A stretch of 9,723 nt of DNA from Trebonia sp. GTDB lineage: Bacteria > Actinomycetota > Actinomycetes > Streptosporangiales > Streptosporangiaceae. Made by a program: the position numbers and the translations under genes. Positions within the stretch are counted from its first letter, which is position 1. Each line of letters begins with the position of its first letter. The notes below the pieces were generated by a model that saw nothing but the letters and a program-made list of their open reading frames with translations, searched no databases and was not told the DNA's origin. The stretch covers positions 1-9,723 of the forward strand of contig JASHPP010000763.1 of NCBI GenBank assembly GCA_030038035.1. The letters run 5' to 3'. This document shows, piece by piece, positions 5,689 through 9,723 of this stretch.

Positions 5689-6501
5689 TTGGGAGTTCTG
5701 CAGCGCTTCGAGCGCCGACTTGAAGGCATGGTAGAGGGTGCTTTCGCGCGCGCCTTCAAATCCGAGTTGCAGCCGGTCGAAGTGGCTAGCGCGGTGCAGC
5801 GGGAGATGGACGACAGGGCCGCCATCGTGGCCCAGGGCCGTACCCTGGTGCCGAACGACTTCGTCGTCGAACTGGCCGAGAGCGACCACGACCGTCTTAA
5901 CGTGTACGCCGAGAGCCTGGGGGTGGAGCTGGCCAACCTGGCCAGGGACTACGCCAAGGAGCAGGGTTACTCGTTCGTCGGCCCGGTGCGGATGCGGTTC
6001 GAGGGCGTGGGCGACCTGACCACGGGCACGTTCCGGATCCGGTCTGGCGTCATCCGCGGCTCGACCATCGAGGGTGGCGAGATCCGGCTGCCCGCCAGTG
6101 ACCTGCCCAGGACGCGCGGACGGGGGTTCCCTGGTCACCCGCGGCTGATCGTGTCCGCCCCGGGTGCAGGACAAGGCGCTCCCGGCCGCCAGGGACCTGA
6201 CGGCGATCAGCGCACCTACGAGCTGCAGACCCCGGTTACGCTGCTCGGCCGTGGCACGGACTGCGACCTTCGGCTGGTTGATCCCGGCGTGTCCAGGCAC
6301 CACGCGGAGTTGCGGGTGGAGAATGACCAGGTGGTCCTCGTGGACCTAGGCTCTACGAACGGCACGTTCGTCAACGGCCAGCCGATCAGGCGGGTCGCGC
6401 TCAGCGACGGAACCCACGTTTCGCTGGGCCGGACGACCCTGGTCTTCCGGCAGGATCGTCAGGATGGCCAGGGCAGCGGCTACGCAGGCACCGGCTACTA
6501 G
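5689..6501 (+). CDS. fhaA: FhaA: DUF3662 + FHA domain phosphothreonine-binding protein
   Basis: A 270-residue cytosolic adaptor. The N-terminal FhaA-type domain (DUF3662, about 1-118) begins GVLQRFERRLEGMVEGAFAR and contains SELQPVEVASAVQREMDD. A short linker (about 140-172) leads to the C-terminal FHA domain (about 177-254), with GR at 187-188, SRHH at 202-205 and GSTNGTFVNG at 221-230, the phosphothreonine-binding loops. In mycobacteria FhaA is phosphorylated by PknB and binds the phosphorylated pseudokinase domain of MviN, restraining peptidoglycan synthesis. That role is inferred here from family and gene order. The start is TTG 5689, set by an excellent GGGAGGTG 5 nt upstream; the nearby GTG at 5681 is out of frame. 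The linker is much shorter than in the roughly 527-residue M. tuberculosis protein, as in many other actinobacteria. First gene of the fhaA-fhaB-pstP-rodA run. Confidence 0.95.
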   Translation: MGVLQRFERRLEGMVEGAFARAFKSELQPVEVASAVQREMDDRAAIVAQGRTLVPNDFVVELAESDHDRLNVYAESLGVELANLARDYAKEQGYSFVGPVRMRFEGVGDLTTGTFRIRSGVIRGSTIEGGEIRLPASDLPRTRGRGFPGHPRLIVSAPGAGQGAPGRQGPDGDQRTYELQTPVTLLGRGTDCDLRLVDPGVSRHHAELRVENDQVVLVDLGSTNGTFVNGQPIRRVALSDGTHVSLGRTTLVFRQDRQDGQGSGYAGTGY

Positions 6502-6522
6502 GGGTCCGAGGCGAGGACGCGG

Positions 6523-7014
6523 ATGAGCGAGCTGTCCCTCACGATCATCAGGATGGCCTTCCTGGCCGTGCTCTGGCTGTTCGTGATAGCCGCGATCGGC
6601 GTGGTCCGCACCGACCTGCTCGGCGGCCCGGCCACGTCCCGGCGCACAAGGACACTCCAGCAGCAGGCCGTCAGGCCACCGCGCCAGCCGCGGCCGACCA
6701 AACCAGGGCGCCCCAGCCGTGGTTCGCCGCGCTTCCTCATCGTCACGGCCGGCGCACTGAAGGGCACCAGCCTCGATCTCGCCCAGCAGCAGATCACGCT
6801 TGGGCGGGCGAATGATGCCACACTGGTGCTCAACGACGACTACGCTTCAAGCCGACATGCCCGGATTTTTCCGCAGGACGGTCAGTGGATTGTGGAGGAT
6901 CTCGGCTCTACCAACGGCACCTACCTGGACCGGCAGAAGGTGACACGGCCGACGCCTGTGCCGCTGGGCGTGCCGATCCGCATCGGTAAGACCGTTCTGG
7001 AACTGCGCAGATGA
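6523..7014 (+). CDS. fhaB: FhaB (FipA-like): membrane-anchored FHA protein
   Basis: A 163-residue protein. One N-terminal membrane segment (about 8-28) is followed by a basic Pro/Arg/Gln-rich linker (35-70) and an FHA domain (about 71-161). FHA motifs are LGR (93-95), SSRHAR (109-114) and GSTNGT (128-133), all intact, so phosphothreonine binding is expected. In mycobacteria the homologue FipA/FhaB is a PknB substrate linking phosphorylation to division and elongation proteins at the membrane; assigned here by family and synteny. ATG 6523 has GAGGA 5 nt upstream and follows fhaA after 21 bp. Its stop overlaps the pstP start in ATGA (7011-7014), so the two are probably translationally coupled. 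Confidence 0.95.
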   Translation: MSELSLTIIRMAFLAVLWLFVIAAIGVVRTDLLGGPATSRRTRTLQQQAVRPPRQPRPTKPGRPSRGSPRFLIVTAGALKGTSLDLAQQQITLGRANDATLVLNDDYASSRHARIFPQDGQWIVEDLGSTNGTYLDRQKVTRPTPVPLGVPIRIGKTVLELRR

Positions 7015-8693
7015 CACTAGTACTCCGCTATGCGGTACGTTCAGACGTCGGCCTCCTCCGTGAAGGGAACGAGGACGCGGCGTACGCGGGGCCGCACCTG
7101 CTCGCGGTCGCCGATGGCATGGGGGGCCATGCGGCCGGCGAGGTCGCGGCCGCTGAGACGATCATCTCGCTCTCCTCGCTCGACGCCGAGGACCTGGGCG
7201 CGGACCTGGTGAGCACGCTCGCCGACGGGGTCGCGAGTGCGAACCTGCGGCTGCAGGAGCTGATCACCTCCGACCCCTCGATCGAGGGCATGGGCACCAC
7301 GCTGACCGCGCTGCTGTGGTCGGACGGCCACGCGGCGCTGTGCCATATCGGTGACTCGCGCGCTTACCTGCTGCGCAGCGGCCAGTTCTACCAGATAACG
7401 CATGACCACACGCTGGTCCAGTCGCTGGTCGACGAGGGCAAGATCACCGAAGACGACGTGGCCACGCACCCCCACCGGTCGCTGCTGCTGCGGGCGCTCG
7501 ACGGCAGGACGGTCGCCGAGCCGGACCTGTTCCCGCACGAGACGATGGCGGGCGACCGCTACCTGCTCTGTTCCGACGGCCTGTCCGGCGTGGTGAGCGA
7601 GCAGACGCTGCACCAGACGCTTAGCTCCCTGTGGGACCTGGACCAGGTCACGCTGCAGCTCGTCGAGCTCGCGATCAGGGGCGGCGGTCCTGACAACATC
7701 ACCTGCATCGTGGCCGACGTCGTCGACACGCAGACCACGACGCTGCCGCCGACCCACGTCCCCGTGCTGGCCGGCGCCGCGTCGCAAGGCTCTCCTGCCG
7801 AGCTGCGCCCCCCGGTACGGCAGAGCTCCCCGGCGACGCGGGCGATGCGGCTGACGAGGACCACACCGCAGCGGGCGCTGCCTGACGACGCCACGGGCGT
7901 GTGGAGCAATGGATACAACGGCCAGGACGGCACGCAGGAGCAGGACGGCACCGATACCGGCCCCGGCTTCGGCGCCAGTACCGGCACGGGAACGGCCGGC
8001 GGCGGGCGGCACAGCCATCGTGCCAGGCACCGGTACGACGAGGACGAGGACGAAGAGGGCTACGGCGGGCAGCCGGAGGGCAAGCGACGGTGGCCGATCG
8101 TGACGACGGTGCTCGTGCTGCTCGTGCTGCTGATCGGCGGCGGCAGCTACGGCTTCTGGCGGTATGTCCAGGGCCAGTATTACGTCGGCGTGCAGGACGG
8201 CAACGTCGCGATCTTCCGCGGTGTCAACCAGAGCGTCGCGGGTATCAGCCTGTCCAGCCTCGTCCAGCGGACGGACGTGCCGCTCAGCCAGGTGGTGGCC
8301 AGCAACCAGGACATGATCAGGCAGACGATACCGGCAAGCAGCCTGGCCAGCGCGCAGAGCCTCGTCAACGGCATCAGGCGCTCGGTCAGCGACTGCCTCC
8401 AGAAGTGGACCGCTCTGCGGAACTGGTATCAGGCTGAGCTGGCCGCCGACCAGCTGAAGAAGACAAAGGTCACCCCGGCCGCCAGCCCGGGCGCGGAACC
8501 GCCGGTGCCCGACGGGGCCGACTGCGCGCCCGCGTCCGCGTTCGGCATTCCGGCGAGCCAGCTCCCGGGCGGCCAGCCGGTCACCTCGCCGACCACAGGA
8601 ACCACAGCGACGCCGACCGCGACGCCGCGGGCGAAGCCGTCGCCGGCCAGGGCGACTGCCAAGGCGTCCGCGACGACGGCGGCGCCTGCGTGA
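7011..8693 (+). CDS. pstP: PstP: PP2C-family Ser/Thr protein phosphatase, membrane-anchored
   Basis: A 560-residue protein. The PP2C catalytic domain (about 5-238) has all metal-binding motifs: RSDVGLLREGNED (10-22), ADGMGGH (34-40, D35), GMGTTLTAL (93-101), HIGDSRAYLLRSG (112-124), CSDGLSGV (187-194, D189) and GGPDNITCIV (225-234, D228). A long low-complexity linker (240-360), ending in an acidic run (343-349) and then KRR, leads to one membrane segment (about 361-383), an outside domain (about 385-515) and a Pro/Thr/Ala-rich tail. In mycobacteria PstP dephosphorylates PknA, PknB and their substrates, including cell-wall enzymes. There is no Shine-Dalgarno sequence; the ATGA overlap with fhaB implies coupling. 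It ends in GTGA shared with rodA. The expected kinases pknA/pknB should lie beyond the right edge. Confidence 0.96.
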   Translation: MTLVLRYAVRSDVGLLREGNEDAAYAGPHLLAVADGMGGHAAGEVAAAETIISLSSLDAEDLGADLVSTLADGVASANLRLQELITSDPSIEGMGTTLTALLWSDGHAALCHIGDSRAYLLRSGQFYQITHDHTLVQSLVDEGKITEDDVATHPHRSLLLRALDGRTVAEPDLFPHETMAGDRYLLCSDGLSGVVSEQTLHQTLSSLWDLDQVTLQLVELAIRGGGPDNITCIVADVVDTQTTTLPPTHVPVLAGAASQGSPAELRPPVRQSSPATRAMRLTRTTPQRALPDDATGVWSNGYNGQDGTQEQDGTDTGPGFGASTGTGTAGGGRHSHRARHRYDEDEDEEGYGGQPEGKRRWPIVTTVLVLLVLLIGGGSYGFWRYVQGQYYVGVQDGNVAIFRGVNQSVAGISLSSLVQRTDVPLSQVVASNQDMIRQTIPASSLASAQSLVNGIRRSVSDCLQKWTALRNWYQAELAADQLKKTKVTPAASPGAEPPVPDGADCAPASAFGIPASQLPGGQPVTSPTTGTTATPTATPRAKPSPARATAKASATTAAPA

Positions 8694-9723
8694 GCAGCAT
8701 CACGATGCCGTCCCCGGCGCTGGGCAGCCAGCCGCCGGAGGACCTCCCTGCCAGCCGCAGGCGCACCGAGCTGATCATGCTCGTGTTCGCGTTCGCCATC
8801 GTGGCGTTCGCGTTCGCGAACACCGCGTTCAGCCTGCAGGGCCAGCGGCTGTCAAGCCTGGTCGCCTACATGATCGCGTTCGTGGCGATCATCATCGGCG
8901 CTCACCTGGCGGTGTGCCGCTGGGCGCCGTACGCGGACCCGCTGCTCGTGCCGCTCGCGGCGCTGCTCAACGGGCTCGGGATCGTGATGATCTACCGGCT
9001 GCACGAGGCGGGCAGGAACGGCAATCCGGGTCCGGTCAACACCCAGGGAACCACGATCCCGATCACCACGCTGGGCTCGTCAGCGGTGACCTTGCAGATC
9101 GTGTACACGCTGCTCGGCATCGGCTGCTTCGTGGCTTTCCTCGTGTTTGTCAAGGAACCGCGGGTGCTGCAGCGCTACACCTACCTGCTCGGCCTCATCG
9201 GGGTCATCCTCATCGCGCTGCCCGCGTTCCTGCCGTCGAGCATCAGCGGGGTCGCGGGCACGGGCGCCAAGATCCAGATCGCGATCCCCGGCCTGGGCAG
9301 CATCCAGCCAGAGGAGTTCGCGAAGCTGGCATTGGCGGCGAGCTTCGCCGGCTACCTGGTCGCCAAGCGCGACGTGCTGTCGCTGGCCGGCCGCCGGGTG
9401 CTCGGCATCGACCTGCCGCGGGGCCGCGACCTCGGCCCTATCGCAGTGGTCTGGCTGGTCAGCCTGATGCTGCTCGTCGCGGAAAGCGACATCGGCACGA
9501 GCGCGGTGTTCATGGGCCTGTTCGTCGCGATGATCTACATCGCGACGTCGCGGACCTCCTGGCTGCTGATCGGGTTCGTCAGCTTCGTCGGGGGCGCCTT
9601 CCTCGCCGCCGAGCTGTTCTCCCACGTCGGCACCCGGTTCAGCATCTGGCTGCACCCGTTCAGCCAGCAGAACCTGATCGACTACCCGCAGGCGTCCTAC
9701 CAGCTGGTGCAGGGACTGTACGG
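8690..9723 (+). CDS. rodA: RodA/FtsW SEDS peptidoglycan glycosyltransferase, partial
   Basis: The first 344 residues of a multi-pass membrane protein, open to the window end. It has a cytosolic N-terminus (1-26) followed by many hydrophobic segments. SEDS hallmarks are IQPEEFAKLALAASFAGYLV (205-224) and AESDIGTSAVFMGLFVAMIY (264-283), where D267 matches the catalytic aspartate. ATSRTSWLLIGF (285-296) and the SHVGTRFSIWLHPF region (311-324) are typical of the actinobacterial RodA branch. It polymerises lipid II into glycan strands, working with a class B PBP (pbpA usually follows). GTG 8690 overlaps the pstP stop in GTGA; ATG 8705 is an in-frame alternative. No Shine-Dalgarno sequence is visible, consistent with coupling. 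The C-terminal end is outside the window. FtsW is the main alternative, but this operon position is RodA's. Confidence 0.93.
   Translation, partial: MSSITMPSPALGSQPPEDLPASRRRTELIMLVFAFAIVAFAFANTAFSLQGQRLSSLVAYMIAFVAIIIGAHLAVCRWAPYADPLLVPLAALLNGLGIVMIYRLHEAGRNGNPGPVNTQGTTIPITTLGSSAVTLQIVYTLLGIGCFVAFLVFVKEPRVLQRYTYLLGLIGVILIALPAFLPSSISGVAGTGAKIQIAIPGLGSIQPEEFAKLALAASFAGYLVAKRDVLSLAGRRVLGIDLPRGRDLGPIAVVWLVSLMLLVAESDIGTSAVFMGLFVAMIYIATSRTSWLLIGFVSFVGGAFLAAELFSHVGTRFSIWLHPFSQQNLIDYPQASYQLVQGLY

Noticed and set aside
5614..6303. 229-residue minus-strand open frame
   Set aside because: Antisense to fhaA; no family features and it runs into the tRNA promoter.
7041..8030. 329-residue minus-strand open frame
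   Set aside because: Antisense to pstP, whose catalytic motifs are all intact on the plus strand.
9080..9655. 191-residue minus-strand open frame
   Set aside because: Antisense to rodA; charged low-complexity composition typical of a shadow frame.
1..9723. Insertion sequences, prophage, CRISPR array or defence genes
   Set aside because: No transposase, integrase, regularly spaced repeat or defence-family domain was found on either strand; the tRNA-Leu shows no adjacent integrase or duplicated 3' end.

Overview
This window is chromosomal DNA from a high-GC actinomycete (class Actinomycetia). The evidence is very high GC at third codon positions, the gene order tRNA-Leu / fhaA / fhaB / pstP / rodA, and an SpoIIAB/RsbW-like plus STAS regulatory pair. 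Arginine codon AGG is used fairly freely, which fits a Streptosporangiales-like lineage better than a typical Streptomyces, but the genus cannot be fixed from this sequence.

Layout. Positions 1-726 (minus strand) carry a partner-switching pair: an RsbW/SpoIIAB-type ATP-binding anti-sigma protein, then a STAS anti-sigma antagonist cut by the window edge. Positions 983-2834 (plus) hold a two-gene ABC-2 exporter of the Wzm/Wzt (TagG/TagH) type, probably exporting a cell-surface polysaccharide or lipid-linked glycan. Converging on it is a soluble PAS-GAF-PAS histidine kinase (2844-about 4727, minus) with no response regulator in view. A compact divergent promoter region (about 4728-4905) separates the kinase from a universal-stress-protein gene (4906-5538, plus), whose reading frame runs into the 3' end of a convergent tRNA-Leu(CAG) gene (5520-5602, minus).

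From 5689 to the right edge runs the conserved actinobacterial Ser/Thr phosphorylation and cell-wall elongation operon: fhaA (DUF3662 + FHA), fhaB (TM + FHA), pstP (membrane PP2C phosphatase) and rodA (SEDS glycosyltransferase, truncated by the window). fhaB/pstP and pstP/rodA overlap by ATGA and GTGA, indicating translational coupling. In relatives the next genes are pbpA, pknA and pknB. By family knowledge, the FHA proteins read Thr-phosphorylation by PknA/PknB, PstP reverses it, and RodA with its partner PBP polymerises peptidoglycan.

Most of the window is well-understood biology; I see no convincing new multi-gene system. The points most worth checking are local. The anti-sigma gene lacks a standard start codon where its family begins. 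The USP gene has apparently lost its own stop and runs into a tRNA, carries a TTA codon, and has a degenerate nucleotide-binding motif. The kinase/USP intergenic region has a palindromic -10-like CTATAG and a 9-residue upstream ORF.
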